This document shows, one piece after another, positions 20,713-33,780 of a DNA stretch of 64,000 nt. How positions within the stretch are numbered: the stretch's first letter is position 1; each line of letters starts with the position of its first letter. The stretch lies in contig NC_134764.1 of assembly GCF_050436995.1 (NCBI RefSeq), positions 124,001-188,000 of the forward strand, given 5' to 3'. Both the position numbers and the translations under genes were made by a program. The notes beneath the pieces were generated by a model. The model was given only the letters and a program-made list of their open reading frames with translations. It was not told where the DNA came from and did not search any database. Source of the DNA: Anticarsia gemmatalis. Taxonomy: Eukaryota; Arthropoda; Insecta; Lepidoptera; Erebidae.

Positions 20713-23700
20713 AAAGATCGATAATAACGAATAAATAAAAGTGATGTTTTTAATACACAAGAGTGACTTTTGAGAATGAGTGTACACTTTATTTACTTGT
20801 TAAATAAACAATGTGAGTTGTGCAATGAAATCGCTGTCAAAATAAGTAATTCTGCTCCGTTTTTATGACGCGATAAAAAGTAATGTCAGTGCCACAGGAC
20901 ATACGTATGTATGCACACTTTGCCCTAGAGGTTTATAGGCCTTTTTAAAGGCAATTCGAACTTAGTATTTAGTTATGGGAACTTTACATGCAAACAATTA
21001 ACAAACAGTAAGTACATACTCACTATCATTAGAGATGTCTGTCAGTTTGTTTCGTTTTTACTGCGAAACCGCCAAACAGACTTATTTACTTCAGAGGTTC
21101 ATTAAAGGCCCAGAGTCCAACATAGTCCATCAAAATTGTACGTCTTAGGAAACAGTGTAGACGTAGGCTATCCCGCACCTATTTAAAATATAAGATCACC
21201 CTTTCTAATCAAAATTGACCCCTTGACCGATAAGTAGACGATATTTTGTACGCAACTCAAACTAAAATATATGTACATTGCTCCAGAAAAAGCACATAAA
21301 GGCGTATTCATACGATTTATACTCCCTCTGCTCCGAGCAACTGGTTATAAACACTTGAAGAATAACCTCTCTATAACATTGACTGCAGTAAGACTATCTC
21401 GTAACGCGGTGGTTATGTGGCGTTACAGGGCTATGGCCGCCATAACTTGGTTTACGACGCACTGGACCTCGCGGAGGTACGCGTTATATAGAGAGGTCAG
21501 TGCTATTATGGGAGTGAGGTGTATTAAGACACTTGCAAGCTGCAGGTGAATCACTTGAGACAGACGATGTTTAAGGTATTTTAAGAGCGATATACATATT
21601 TAAGACTGTAAAAAATTATTAAAACATGAATAGTAACATGTTTTTTTTGGTATAGTGTAGTCCAAACCCGTTCTGAAAAAGTTAAGTCTGCTCAAAACTT
21701 GAGCCGTAACCAATGTATATTACTTTTTTGGCACAACTCTATGAAGAAAACTCTATGAAATTATCCTTAGACCAGTAATACTAAGTCCTACTGACCAGTA
21801 ATACTAAATCTGAAACACATAAACATGGGAATGAAGAACGTCAACCAAGACACGGAAGCAAACAAGAGTCAAGAATGTAAACAGATTCTGAACCATCGAG
21901 TTAAAGAAATAAAACACAGCTGACTGATTTCTCATAGATTGAAATACCTGACCGTATATCCGTATGTAATACAATATATCTCTGTATGTATGTATGATAT
22001 GTAATTTCACGGTGTCGTTGTTCTAATGGCGGCGGACATCGGCCTCGGCGGCTTTATTCTAATTATGCGCTCCGCTACTCACGTACCGCCATCGATTCTT
22101 ACTTACTTTTGGGATTTGTACAATCGACAATTTTTATTGTAAGCTCATATTTTCGTAGAGCTATTTATATACTGTTGGCCGGAACCAGGAAGAAGGTATT
22201 TATTTTCAGAAGTAAGAATTGTAACAACGGTTTATGTTTCAGTCACTGAATAACTGAATTATCCGTTGATCTTCTTAATTTTTTACTTAAGTTGATTTGT
22301 CCCTCGACACACTGTCTTTAAGACCGTTTGTGATTGAAAAAACTTAAAGTATCAATAGTGAAGAGCTAAAAACAGAAGCATGCTCCATTTTCTTTGAAAT
22401 ATTAATGGCTAAAATCCCAACCACAATAGCATAAAACTTTCCCAAAAACTGTAGCCAGCAAGTACTAAACAGAACGCTAAGCCCGCATGCAAGCATTCGT
22501 TCAGTTATCGCGGCTGAAGTACTGAGACGTTGTGAACGATAGAACTGTAAGTAACGAGCGAGGAAACACCTCCACGATACGATGGCTTTATTTATGTTTT
22601 AAATGTTTCTCTGCTATCTGCCGCAGTTACAGTTAGAGTTAGATTTTTGGAATTGCTTTATACTTTACGGGTGCACTATTCTTGAAAGTCTTCAAAATTG
22701 GATCAGTAGTTTCACTGCTAAAGTTAAAAAAACTGAGAAACAGGTTTTTTCTTTTTAATTGTATTCGTAAAAAAATAGTAATTGTAACGACTTTTTGGTA
22801 CAATCACTTAAAAAATTAACAAACTTTTTGCATAAGACATGAAGAAGCAGAAAGTAACAAGAAACACGACATTGAGGTGTCAATTAATATTAAGTTAAAC
22901 TTATAAAAGTGATATATTCTATCACCCAATATTCCGTAAAAAAAAAAATCTTCAAAGACTTATTTATTACCTATTTTCAATCAAGCACCTCATACTCACA
23001 ACCTAATTAGGGCAAACCTTCAACAATCTACCATTCGTATGTATTTAGTATCACGGACTATTAGGTGTCACGTGCCCAATATCAGCGGACACAAGGAGCG
23101 GCCGCCACGCGCTCTGAATATGGCATTAGCACAAACGTTGGCCAAACTACTGGCAAGTGGCCAACACCCCGGCTATTTACCGGTGACATGTTAGAAGAAA
23201 TATGTATTCCTTAAGCTGATGTTTTATGTGGTACATTTTGCATATTTTTGGTAATAACATTAGCATGCAGTTGCTGCGGTTTATAAGGTGCCAGGTTCAA
23301 CTCATTCATGTTTTTTCACGTAAAAGAAAATATAATAGAGTTCGTTTTATGTAATGGATGTTTTAGTAGTAGTTCAGTACCCTATGTTTAGATAGCAAAA
23401 AAACAGAAATCTGAACTTACGCAATAATTGTATAGATAGGAAGGCTGAACTAACTCGATCTGTCTGCTGTATGGAAATCAGCTGAGCTGTTTACCCGATT
23501 TAGACAGCATTTAAGCAAGTGGTTGTTCATATTTAATAAAAAATATTTGAGTAGTTTTGAACTTGAAAACAAAAGCTACTAATACTGAAAAATATGTTTA
23601 TCTATACCCGAAATACAAAAACTTACTATCAAAACTAAAATATCACTAGCACACACTTCTAAACCCTAAGGAACAAGCCGTATGAACTAATCTCATCACG

Positions 23701-25620
23701 CGACTGTCCCTGCAACTTCTCTACAGTAATACGTCCACTTTGTCGAGGCCACACTGAGCGTACATCATATTAGTTACAGTTTAACGTTACAACTCACCTT
23801 TATGCCTTTTACTTGTTTAAATGGTTTTCGTTCTGAGAACTACCTGTTATGTGATATCTAACTTTGAAATAGTTATAAGTACTTAACTTACTTGTATTAG
23901 TCAAACCCTCTTATTCATAAACACACTATAAACCTATTTTAGTTAAAAAGCTACTTTAATATGTTTTCTATATTTTTTATTTCGCTAAGGAGTGAAAGGA
24001 ACATAACACTTTATAAGCATTTCATAACTTCATATATTTTTATGAATAAGAGGGAAAAAGTATAGTAATAGCCGCGTGAGGGTGCAATAGCCCAAACCTA
24101 GCGAATTTGCCTTCCATTTATGTAGTCGAAGGTTTCAACCCAGTAACTTCAAAAGTATTGTTACATACAATTATTTATCTAAATAGTCCATTGAAATGTT
24201 ACATGAGCTTTACATTTCTTAGAGCACGCAATTATATTTTTGGAACATGTAGGTTAGCTTAACTTGAAGTTTGTGGGGTCGCCACCAACACTTTTTTTCG
24301 CTATATCTCGGAAACTATGCGTCTTACAATAAAATTGTAAAAGCATAATTTGTAGCAAATAATTTTGCCTACATATATGTCTAACTTTTGCCCTAAATGA
24401 ACAATTAAAGAAGTTATAAGCAAAAAAGTGATTTTTTTAAAAATAGTTTAAGGTGAGCAAAGTCTCTGATATGCATTTGGTTAGCGACGCTAATTCAAGG
24501 CCTTACCACATGCTTCTCTTGGCCGTAGGGTGCCATGCCCATGCCCAAAGAAACAATAATAATAATTACTTATATGTATGATTAATTGAATCCTTTATAG
24601 TATGGAGATATTAAAACTGAAAATGAACAAAACGATCACTAATAAAGCTCTCGGAAACAAAATAGGTATACTCTAACATTTCTGCCTGTATTTTAATTTC
24701 ACAAACTAAAATATAAAACAAAGCTTCGACTCCGGGGAGAGACTCGTTCTAATTTAGTTTATAATTAAATACTTAATTAACAAAGTTTCACTTGCTACCT
24801 ATTTTATTTTATTATTCGTATAATTATGATTCTTCTCGCAATGGAAAATATTATATAAAATAATAGTGAAAAGTAATATGTACTATTATTTTAATTATTT
24901 AAAATGTATAAGCCCTTTTGTTAACATGGCTTGTTTGTTTATTTTAATTCCTTGCCTATTATACAAGATGTAGATCCGCCAGTCAGATAATTTAGAAATA
25001 TTAGACGCGTTTTTTTTCATTAAAAACGTATATAATAACTTACATAAAAATCATTAAAATTATGGAGCTAATGACGTCACGGTGTTGTACATTTTGTCCT
25101 CTAACGTGACGTCATGAGATTTTTCAACTCATTGTATTGCGGTAATAATTTGATTATGCACAAAAATTACAATTACGTGTGTAATTATTTTTCACAATCT
25201 ACAAGATGGACTTAAAAAACAAAATTAGTCATCATCCCTATTACACGACAGTAATTAGGTATATCATACATTATTATAGCTTCAGTAAAATATAACTAGA
25301 AATATCTCTGTATTTCAAAAGCGCCTTGCATAAATGACACCAAACAAAACTCGAATGTCCTCATAATATCGGAACACACAGAAGATTCTAGAGGAAATAA
25401 AAACAAACGCAGCCGACTCATGATGCAGGTATTATCGTTTGAAACGACGCTCTCGCAGCGAGCGATGTACATTGCCTGCGCTTCAAGCGCTCGCAGTGCT
25501 TGTAACTTGATAGAATCAGTAATATAACGCTTTTTATATTGTGTATTGATACCTGTAACAATGTGACCAGCCTTATTGCTGAGTTGTCACTTTGTTTGCT
25601 AAAAAGAATCTACTTTTCTT
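20713..25620. other. Gene-free stretch
   Basis: AT-rich unique DNA. It contains a GGCCAAC/GTTGGCC inverted repeat near 23139-23168, a CpG-rich patch at 23090-23180, a block with repeat-like text at about 24290-24450 (CTATATCTCGGAAACTATGC) and a TGACGTCA pair at 25072-25114. No exon is recognised. The 92-codon frame 21271-21549 has no domain that I know. Confidence 0.5.
25072..25114. promoter_or_regulatory. Second pair of CRE octamers
   Basis: Perfect TGACGTCA octamers at 25072-25079 and 25107-25114, 35 bp apart start to start. This mirrors the pair at 2293-2361. Single copies also occur at 50614-50621 and 51898-51905. They are candidate bZIP (CREB/ATF) sites. Function is inferred only from the motif. 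Confidence 0.35.
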
Positions 25621-25629
25621 AAATTTAAT

Positions 25630-25797
25630 AGGGGTTGATTTATACAAAAAAGTAGCCCATGTTTGATACCAGATAAACTATGTCCAAGACGAATTTCATC
25701 AATATTGATTTAGTAGTTTAGAAAATGAAAGCGTAGAGAGGCTTTCACGTCACTTTCACTTACCCTATCTCTGTAGTTCATAATATAAGCAGGAATC
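25630..25797 (-). mobile_element. Helitron-like fragment
   Basis: Contains AGTAGCCCATGTTTGATACC, AATTTCATCAATATTGATTT and AGTAGTTTAGAAAATGAAAGC in the order found in the intact Helitron, ending in a degenerate TTCATAATATAAGCAGGAAT. Both canonical termini are lost. Confidence 0.5.
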
Positions 25798-26082
25798 TAG
25801 TTTCATTTACTTGGCATAGAAAATATGGAATTTTATCTAGTAAGTAGATGCTAAAATATTCCGTTTTGAATACTAAAACGTAATACCTGAAAGGTAGCGC
25901 TGATATTTTGTGAAACATTTATAAGTATCGCACTTTAGAAGTGAAGCAACTATCTTGTTGTTGTCTATACAAAATAGTTAATAGAGAATTCGAGACTTTA
26001 GTATTTAAAGTAATCCCTACAAAGAGGTACCTACTTACGCAAAAATGTTGAATGTTTTAGTTACTATTGGAAACATTTCAAA

Positions 26083-26122
26083 CCAGTTTCGCGACTCATG
26101 GTTATGTCAGTCGCGAAACTGG
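26083..26122. repeat. 14-bp perfect hairpin, 12-nt loop
   Basis: CCAGTTTCGCGACT and its exact reverse complement enclose CATGGTTATGTC. The stem is GC-balanced and contains CGCG. This could be a structured RNA element or a protein-binding inverted repeat. No context decides between them. Confidence 0.75.
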
Positions 26123-26512
26123 CTGGTAATTATAGGTACCGTAATCGACCCTTATGTGACGGCTAGCCTGCATGATAGATAAAAGGACATAAACTAAGGC
26201 CAGATTAACATTTGATAAATTAGCGTCGGATAACAAATCTGTTAAATAAAGTGACACCTAATATTGATAAGCTATGTGATACATATTTACATGTAACGAA
26301 AGCTCCTTCCCGTTTAAATAATTGAACGCTTTAACCGACACTAAAACCAGCCAGCAGGTTACTAACCAATACTTTTATAAGGTAAACACTATAAAAACTA
26401 CACAAAAACAAAGCCTTATTTAAAACTTTTCCACCAAAATCGTGTCTACGTAATCCCTGCATAGACACAACACTATCTTGGTTTACGATCTAAGAGCACA
26501 TAGTACTAAGCC

Positions 26513-26606
26513 GTGTGCTCGCTCGTTACGGCCGGCCGAGTGTAAGACGAGGCGGCGAGAAAGCGGCCCCGGCCGGAGCGTGTTGATGGCCCGCCGCCGT
26601 GTCAGC
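26513..26606. promoter_or_regulatory. CpG-rich islet, candidate regulatory
   Basis: A segment of about 90 bp with many CpGs (CGGCCGGCCGAG, GGCGGCGAGAAAGCGGCCCC, GCCCGCCGCC) in AT-rich DNA. No open frame with recognisable content crosses it. In insects, short GC-rich islets in intergenic DNA are often conserved enhancers, but this is inference. Confidence 0.25.
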
Positions 26607-29600
26607 GAAAATACGACAAACTGATGTACAGATAGAAATAGAACTATTTGGTGAGAATTCTTTTAAAGAATTTGTGAAAAATGTTGTGTATGAGAAATTC
26701 CTTCCTTGTTACGTAGTTGGGTAATTGTAGGTTGACCTATTGTTAGTCATATTCGCATATGGATATGTGTGGTGAGTATAAATTTTGTACATAAATAATT
26801 ATACTGAAAATCCGAATTTTCGGCTTGCAAACACAACGACTGTAAGCTGAACTGAAATGTCAAGCAAATTAATGTAATAACGCGAAATTATTGCGTTAAT
26901 TTTCCAGTAATATTAGATAATACTCATGTAATGCGACGTTTTATAGATAATAATATAGTTTCACTCGTTTATGTCTTTCTGCAGCATTTAGGTGTATCTT
27001 TATTTCGAACTAAATACTACTAGACTAGTAAACTGGAGAAACAAAAACTTATTTTCCTCTAACACCAGTAACCTACATAGTTCCAAATAACCATCATTTA
27101 CCAAACCGACAACACGCACAAGAATTAATTTACAAAATATCGTCGACCGCTGATCACGTCCAATCACGCTTATTAGACGTCCGTTGTCACGTAGCGAGCG
27201 GTATCCGGCCGCGGCGTGCAGACAATCAAACGATTTGCCCGACTTTACCCAGTCTCGGCCACATCTTGTCCCGCTCTCGGCCCAATTGACTTGCGAGCGT
27301 GACACGCAGGGATCGAGACAAATTGTAAACCTTGTGATCTATTGTCGAAATAAAAAATGCCTTTTTTGTATCGATGAGGAAACTGCTCAAAGGATACACG
27401 TAGCAAAGATAATGACGTCGTCTTTATTTGGATTCAGTCTATTAATATAACCACGAATGGTTGGTATGTGGCCTGAATTATTCTGAAAATAAATTTGTGG
27501 TTATTTTTTTTATCTTCTGTTGTTGTATCAAAGTAAATGCAAAAAAGACACAGTAGCAATCTCAATCATTATGTCACATTAAACAATTTAATTTTTATAG
27601 TATATTTAAAGCACCAAGGTGTATACATTCTAACTACACGTATATACGTCTTACAAAATCAACAGCCACTTTAACTAAATCAAAACTATTCACCGTTAAT
27701 ACATTCCAAATAATCCTCAAATCACTAGACCGCAAAGAAAACATCTCGTGAGTCGAAAGAGACAGAATATAGACAACATGACGTGTGTGAGTGAGAGATC
27801 AGTGTGAGTGATTTGATTCTGTTTGCGCGGCGTGTTTGCCGACATAACATCGCGTGATTGTGTTGCCGTGAAATAAACAATCACGCGAGCTCCGTTTGAC
27901 GCGGCTGATGACATTTACGCATTATTTCCTAAAGGGATTCCGTACGAATCAATAAATACTGATAGGTAATGGAAATATTTGTTTCAGCTAATGTTTAGAT
28001 GAAATAGTTGGCTGTAGGTATACGATAAATATGGTGTCGTCGTAGAATAAAACGTACTGCAGTTAATCTATAGTTAATTATTCACCAAAAAGTAATGCTC
28101 GTGTTGGGGTAATTTGTACTAAACTATCAACGCATGATATACTATTGTTATACTCCAACTATGTTGGAGACGGTTTCCAATTTTGGTTTAAACCTCCACA
28201 GAACAACCTCAGCAGGTGTAGCTTAACCGCAGAGATCGATCCGACGTGGTTTTTGTTAACCTCAATCAGGTAACGGATCCCATTACCATTTAAATAAAAT
28301 AATGAAGTAAATAGTTATGATTGTGTAATATGTTCACATTACCAGTAATGCCGGTATTACCGCAATAAAACAGGGGTAATAAACAGTTTCGCTGCGGTTG
28401 ACAATGATATGTGACTCTGTGTAACGCTTACGTGTAGTGAAAATGTGTTTTAGATTTATGATTAAAAGTTTACAATCACTGGCTTTTGAATTTGAATTTA
28501 TTCGTGTAGTGTTTAATTGTTATAAACAGGAATAAGTTTATTTTGATAACATTTATAAATAAAAAGTGGAGGTTATAAGGCTGACTGCTATTTGTCTGTC
28601 TGTAGCACCGTAGAGCTTAGGTACTTTGGACGGGTTGTTTCTTGGATCTGTTGAAGTAAAATCAATTTAACCATAAACAAGATATTGGGGATCGGAATGG
28701 AGATGAAAAATGATGGTTGATAGACTCAACACGCTAAAAAAAATATTGGTAAATATAATTATGCATCATAGTGGAGTAGCAAACGAATGGGGATATCTAA
28801 CTTGCAATAAGACATGGTTGATAAAAATAGGTTCAACCATTTTACGTAAAACAATAACAAGAAATATAATAACAAGCGTGAATAAAAAAAAAACAAAATA
28901 TATAAAACGGCATCTACAGAAGACACTAAGCTGCACTAAAGCACACAAACCTAAAAAGCTTGCTCTACGAAAAATCCCGTAGAAAATCCTAATGAAGCAC
29001 TTTTAGAATATAACATCATACATTTTAGCATAATATCATTGCATAGCATCTCGTAGGCGACTATGATCGTTACCCAGTGCAATGTGCAGTGTGTGCACTT
29101 TGCAGCCTGAAATTATCATAATTGAAAAAATCCCGAACTTTGCTATGTTGAAACCATTTACAGTCTTTTGTGTGAAATGTTAATAGCTTTAGGTCTTCGT
29201 TAATGTTAATAGGTCTTGCGTATGAATATTAAATGTTTGTTTGAGTCTATTCAACTTGATTGTGTGTAAACATATAAAGTTGACTTAATTCTACTTTTAT
29301 TACTATTAAAATGTATTTCTAAAACATGCTAACACTATCGTACTTCAAATATGTGAATAGAACGTAATTAAAACTGAATAAACAAATTGAAAGCAATCTA
29401 CTCCTTTGGGCATTTTATTAAACTTTATTATATTGCGGTAAATCCACGAAGCTTTTATTGTGTTATAACTTAAACAACCGAAAAACAAGCATTATTTAGT
29501 GCAAATAAACCACAGAACAAAGAACACAAACACAAGACATAAAGTTTACCGAATTTTACCGCATCTTACTGAATTTCACAACACACTGAACGAATCACAA

Positions 29601-29617
29601 CGTTACCGCACAATGCG

Positions 29618-29680
29618 GGGTTTTGCCGCCATGTTACAGGGTTTTACCGCCATGCTACCGGGTTTTACCGCAATTTGGCG
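29618..29680. repeat. 21-bp tandem repeat, three units
   Basis: Units 29618-29638, 29639-29659 and 29660-29680 each begin GGGTTTTRCCGC and vary toward their ends. The period is a multiple of three, so a plus-strand frame (29499-29780) translates to GFAAML/GFTAML/GFTAIW repeats. I regard that frame as a by-product. Further TTACCGC words on both sides suggest the array was once longer. Confidence 0.75.
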
Positions 29681-31770
29681 CACATTACCGCAACTCGACT
29701 GTTTCCGAAGATTCGCCATTGTAGATATTGCATCCGTTTCTTTAAGTTATTTACCTGTTCTGTTTTGTGGCGGATATTAAAATAAGACGGTTACAGAATT
29801 AAGCCGCGCTCTGATTGTGTTGTTACTGTTTTGTTGCAAGTCAATATTATATTCGTATTGTTTCCTACAGGAAATTTTGGGAGGAAATGGCTCTTGATGA
29901 TTTTACGAAATAAAATATGAGTAGGCTATAGCTAATCTGACAAAGACTTTATTTATTATACTTCTTGACTTTATTCCAAATAATGGACCTCGAACTTAAA
30001 ACACAACTTGATTCAAAACAGGTCAGTCATTATGACCTCAATATCTTCTCTGTAGATGTGAAAGCCACCCAGCTTTGATTACATAATATATTATTAAAAT
30101 AATGATAACGCTTTATTTAATTTAGTTTGTTGGTGTCGGTCAGGTCGCATTACCTCAAACTAACTCATTTACTAGAAAATGTAGGTAAATAATCCATGAT
30201 ATTTCCTACAACTACCATCTCTCACTACACATAGTAGGTATATTATCACAATTTAAAAGTTTTGCCCTTTGTATTAAACGATCAGACTTTATCGCAAATA
30301 CTTTTCTGAACAAAAATGTGCGGAATTTAACGTCAAACTGAAAAGTCAAACATTTCCCAACATCGGAAAATTCAAATAAAATAAAAAGATACTATTTCAG
30401 TTATATTTTTTAATCAGGGTTTTTATCGCGTCGGGTTTAATGCGGCTGTAATTCTAGCTTTATGTGCCTGGAAAATATCGCTCTCAGTATTTTAGTAATA
30501 GCCTGAAAATATAGCCTGCGGATAATAAAGGCTATAGACTTTATAGTTTAATCTTATCACATCATTTTCTTGAGGGAAAATCATCAAGTACGCAATATTG
30601 AAAGGTATTGACTCAGATCACTAATTTTATATTATAACTAGCTGACTCGATATAAGAAAATAATATAATCGACTATACATATAAGAAAATATACATTTTA
30701 TATTTGTAAAATCTTGCAACACTGAGCTGACCGTAGACGATTAATAATATTGCACAATATACATATAGTATGTGCCATATTAAACTTATCGCGTTACATT
30801 ATTGTTAGTCTTAGGCGGCTATAGACTGCAGTTTTCTTCAAAGAAGACAGTTTTCCCAATGACAAAGAGCAAGTTGCTTGTCGAAGCGTTTCCTCAAGGC
30901 ATTTCCCTATCCTTGCTTTATCCATATTTAAGGCAAACTTTTGTTGTCGACATTATTCAGGAGCGGGTGGACACCAGCTCTAAATTAAATAACTTTGCTC
31001 ATACATATTTATCAGAACGACGCCATTATGCAGCGAGGTGAGAAGGGAACTAATAAAATAGTTCCGCTGACGTTTTTACTGAACAAATTAGTTTCCAGTT
31101 AAGGGTTCAAGTATTTACATATGACGGGGTCACGTGGGGGAGGGGGGATACCTACTGTTTATTGGACAAGGGTTGCGTTATATTGCTGATAGGTGAGGTG
31201 TCTTCCCCTTCTGAAATTGTTGTTAGTCATGATTAAAATAAAGTGATATAGGTGATCCTATTTGTAGGACATCTGAGTTTCGGTTTTTAGTTGATGAGTA
31301 ATCATTTAGCAATATTTTGTATCTTATATTGACACCTTTACTCATAATTATGTTACCGCAAAAATTGGGTTTTTATCGCTACAACTCTATTTACGTTAAA
31401 GCGTAAAAAGAATTGAATAAAACACTACCTTTTTAAAGGTTATTTACCCCATAATAAGCCCATTCTATGCTATACCGAATTTCTCAATTAAACAAAGACA
31501 GTATATTCTATAGAACTAGTTAAGTTTCATTCTCATCACGTCTCCTCTCTAAATACTACACATACAAACATGTGTATAATATATTATAAGTAACTTGATA
31601 TTCTCCACTGTAAAGTGTAATTCAATAAGTTCATTGAACCGTGATGAGTTAGTTTTAATGTTATTGTCACACACAAAGACTTTTGTAATGTGATTTGTTT
31701 GAGGTAACAAGGTTCTATAATCCAGTTTGTATTGTTTCGATATCCGGGTGCTTTTGTATGTATCCTACCG

Positions 31771-31960
31771 ACATTATAAATTCGCATATGTATGTGAATA
31801 GACGTATGTATAATCGTTGCCCTTGTATGAAAACTTCCTGAATGGATTTTGATGACCTTTGGCATTTTGTCATTTGTAGCCTAGATATTTTACACAGGAT
31901 ACTTTTGTCCAGCTAATACATATAGAAAAAGTCACGGATAGAAGCTAGTCAGTGAAAATT
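31771..31960 (+). mobile_element. Diverged Helitron-like copy
   Basis: ACATTATAAATTCGCATATG, TGAATGGATTTTGATGACC and TAGCCTAGATATTTTACACAG follow the same order as the plus-oriented Helitron at 41293-41523. The ends are not preserved. The match is by eye and loose. Confidence 0.4.
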
Positions 31961-33444
31961 CATTTAGGTAAACCTAAGTTATAGTAATAAGGAATCGTAA
32001 AACGAAATATTAGTATAAATAAATCCATGAGACTTTATGCATAACATGTATAAAAAATAAAACGTCCATTAATGAAAAAATAACATAAAAATGTAAACAT
32101 AATATTTCTTCTCTAATTCCTAATTTCAAATTCAGTATTTAAACACTTCATAAACTTTTATATAAACAGTTAAAAAATTGTGGTCAAAATTAGCAGTAAC
32201 GAGTAAATGTTAAGAGACCTAAATGCTAATAATATTTTTATAACACCGTTATATTGTTTGAAAAATACTGGAAAAGTGTTTAAATGCTTATAATGTTTGT
32301 TTTAGTTTGAGGAATATTAGGTGTTATTAATACAGCAAACATTTGCTTAGTTACTGCATTTTTTTATACCAATCGTTTTTACCAAAGACAATCTTTGGTG
32401 TATTGTTTAAGGCATTCACCGTCGCTACAATAAAGTGGTGCCGTGGGTTCAATTTCTATAAGATACAAATTATGTTTGTGTTTCTAAAGTCTGGTTGAAA
32501 TTCGCATTGTTATTGCCATAAAATTAAGTTTAAATTAATATAAAAAGCAATTATAAAGAAAAAGTTTATTTCGATATCAGTAGAAGTCGTTGCAGTTTCT
32601 GTTTACCTCTGTTCTGTTGCCAGTTCTTATAATAATAAATCACTCAGATAATTAAAGTCAATAATATATTTAATTTATAGTGAAACGTTTACTTAATTCA
32701 TATTTATCGTGAATTTTCCGCGTTCTACTTTTTGTAAAATATTTACTTTACTTAATCAAATGATTCATATAAATGGAAATTAATGTTTGTATGGATGCTT
32801 TTTATGCGTAGAGAAATAAATCGAACTTTAGCAGGTTATTGGGACACCGTTTTTGCAAGAATCTTGTGAAAGGACACCAAAAGTAATTCTCTTCAGATAA
32901 GAAACGATATCCAACTTCCCTTTATTTTTAGAACTACGAGTAGTCACCAAAATATCATAGTTACAACAGAACACAGCAGTCGGACAGTAACCCTCGTCAA
33001 TCACCGCCATCTATCGGGCGCTGCAATTAACACGGCGAGCCACGCCCGCGCCAATTAACGATTAAATTTGTTGATAAATTGCTCTCTGAGCGTTATTTAT
33101 CGATGTTGTCCGGTATCGTAGAGCTATCGTAGCGCGTTCGTAGCGATGTTGTAGCACTGTTCGTAGCGTCGTCGTAGCGCCGGTGTACCGTCGTTTGTCT
33201 TTATTTACATCTTGTTACGAGGTTAAGGTGTGCTCTAATAAATGTTGGAAATTGTAGTTGGAAAAGCGGTTGATATTAATTTCTTAACGCTTTGCCATGC
33301 TTTAGGGTGATGATTAATTATGTCAGCTGTTGACTTACATTGTATGACAGTTTTTGGCGCCCTTGCTTAATGTCACAATGCCTGTAGCTAGGTTCTTAAA
33401 ATGTTAGTAACCGGTATAATTAATAATATTTATGTGTAATAAAT
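31961..33444. other. Gene-free stretch upstream of the retrotransposon
   Basis: Includes a degenerate tRNA-like block at about 32405-32460 (CACCGTCGCTACAATAAAG, GTGCCGTGGGTTCAATTTC), probably an old SINE, and a CpG-rich cluster at 33000-33195. No exon is recognised. Confidence 0.45.
33124..33192. repeat. Degenerate TCGTAGCG repeat
   Basis: Five or six TCGTAGCG-like words at 11-15-bp spacing. This is the reverse-complement word family of the clusters at 16613-16691 and 47211-47270. It looks like a decayed minisatellite in a CpG-rich patch. Confidence 0.5.
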
Positions 33445-33449
33445 GTCAG
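33445..33449. repeat. Target-site duplication, left
   Basis: GTCAG directly abuts the left LTR and is repeated exactly at 37839-37843 after the right LTR. Five base pairs is the usual stagger of Gypsy integrases for many lineages, and the match confirms the element's boundaries. Confidence 0.85.
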
Positions 33450-33584
33450 TATTATGTATTAATAAAATACAAGCATTACGTGTTTGATATATATATTGAC
33501 AGAGAATGCCAAATCGTTATATGATTAATATATGGCATCTACCATAGAGTAGAAGGAGTTTAGGTGGAGTTTAGGTTCACCACA
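33450..33584 (-). repeat. 3' LTR (135 bp)
   Basis: Read on the minus strand it starts TGTGGTGAACC and ends ACATAATA. It is identical over its whole length to the copy at 37704-37838. The 3' end is ATA and not the common CA. A TATATATA stretch near its centre could serve as a promoter element. Confidence 0.92.
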
Positions 33585-33597
33585 TTTCTCCCCTCCT
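33585..33597 (-). other. Polypurine tract
   Basis: On the minus strand AGGAGGGGAGAAA lies immediately before the 3' LTR. It is the expected primer for plus-strand DNA synthesis in reverse transcription. Confidence 0.85.
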
Positions 33598-33603
33598 AAC
33601 CTC

Positions 33604-33780
33604 TTAGCTGTTCTGCTGAATATAAGATGCAGCCAACACTTGGTTGAGGTGTCGGCGCCAGACATCGCCGTTGTCGGTGCGGATCTCATAATGAAGTCGG
33701 CCTAGACGTCTTGTGATAGTACCAAACTGCCAATGGTGCTTAGCACTCGTGTAGTCACGGGCCTGTACTCGTTCGCCGAC
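33604..33780 (-). pseudogene. Integrase C-terminal tail beyond in-frame stop
   Basis: Immediately after the TAA that ends the main frame, the same frame stays open for 58 more codons to a second TAA (33604-33606), seven bases before the polypurine tract. The translation has motifs typical of the integrase C-terminal region in this lineage (HHWQFGTITRRLG, then VWRRHLNQV), resembling a GPY/F-type module. It is in frame with pol with no indel. The simplest explanation is a single nonsense substitution that cut this part from the polyprotein. Stop-codon readthrough is a less likely alternative. Confidence 0.8.

Larger units (their letters stand above)
25798..31770. other. Gene-free stretch with CpG-rich islets
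   Basis: AT-rich DNA punctuated by short CpG-rich segments at about 26513-26606, 27180-27305 and 27820-27905, and by a 21-bp tandem repeat at 29618-29680. Minus-strand frames over these islets (27000-27305, 27717-27914) lack any recognised domain and seem to result from base composition. At 28150-28185 there is a short, diverged match to the repeat at 56088-56215. Confidence 0.5.

Noticed and set aside
21271..21549. 92-codon plus-strand frame
   Set aside because: No domain, and the composition matches the local DNA. No evidence of an exon.
27000..27305. 101-codon minus-strand frame over a CpG-rich islet
   Set aside because: The open frame is explained by a local lack of AT-type stops. No domain is seen, and the plus strand is open over the same part.
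29499..29780. 93-codon frame with GF-A-ML repeats
   Set aside because: The repeats come from the 21-bp tandem DNA repeat, and no other coding evidence exists.
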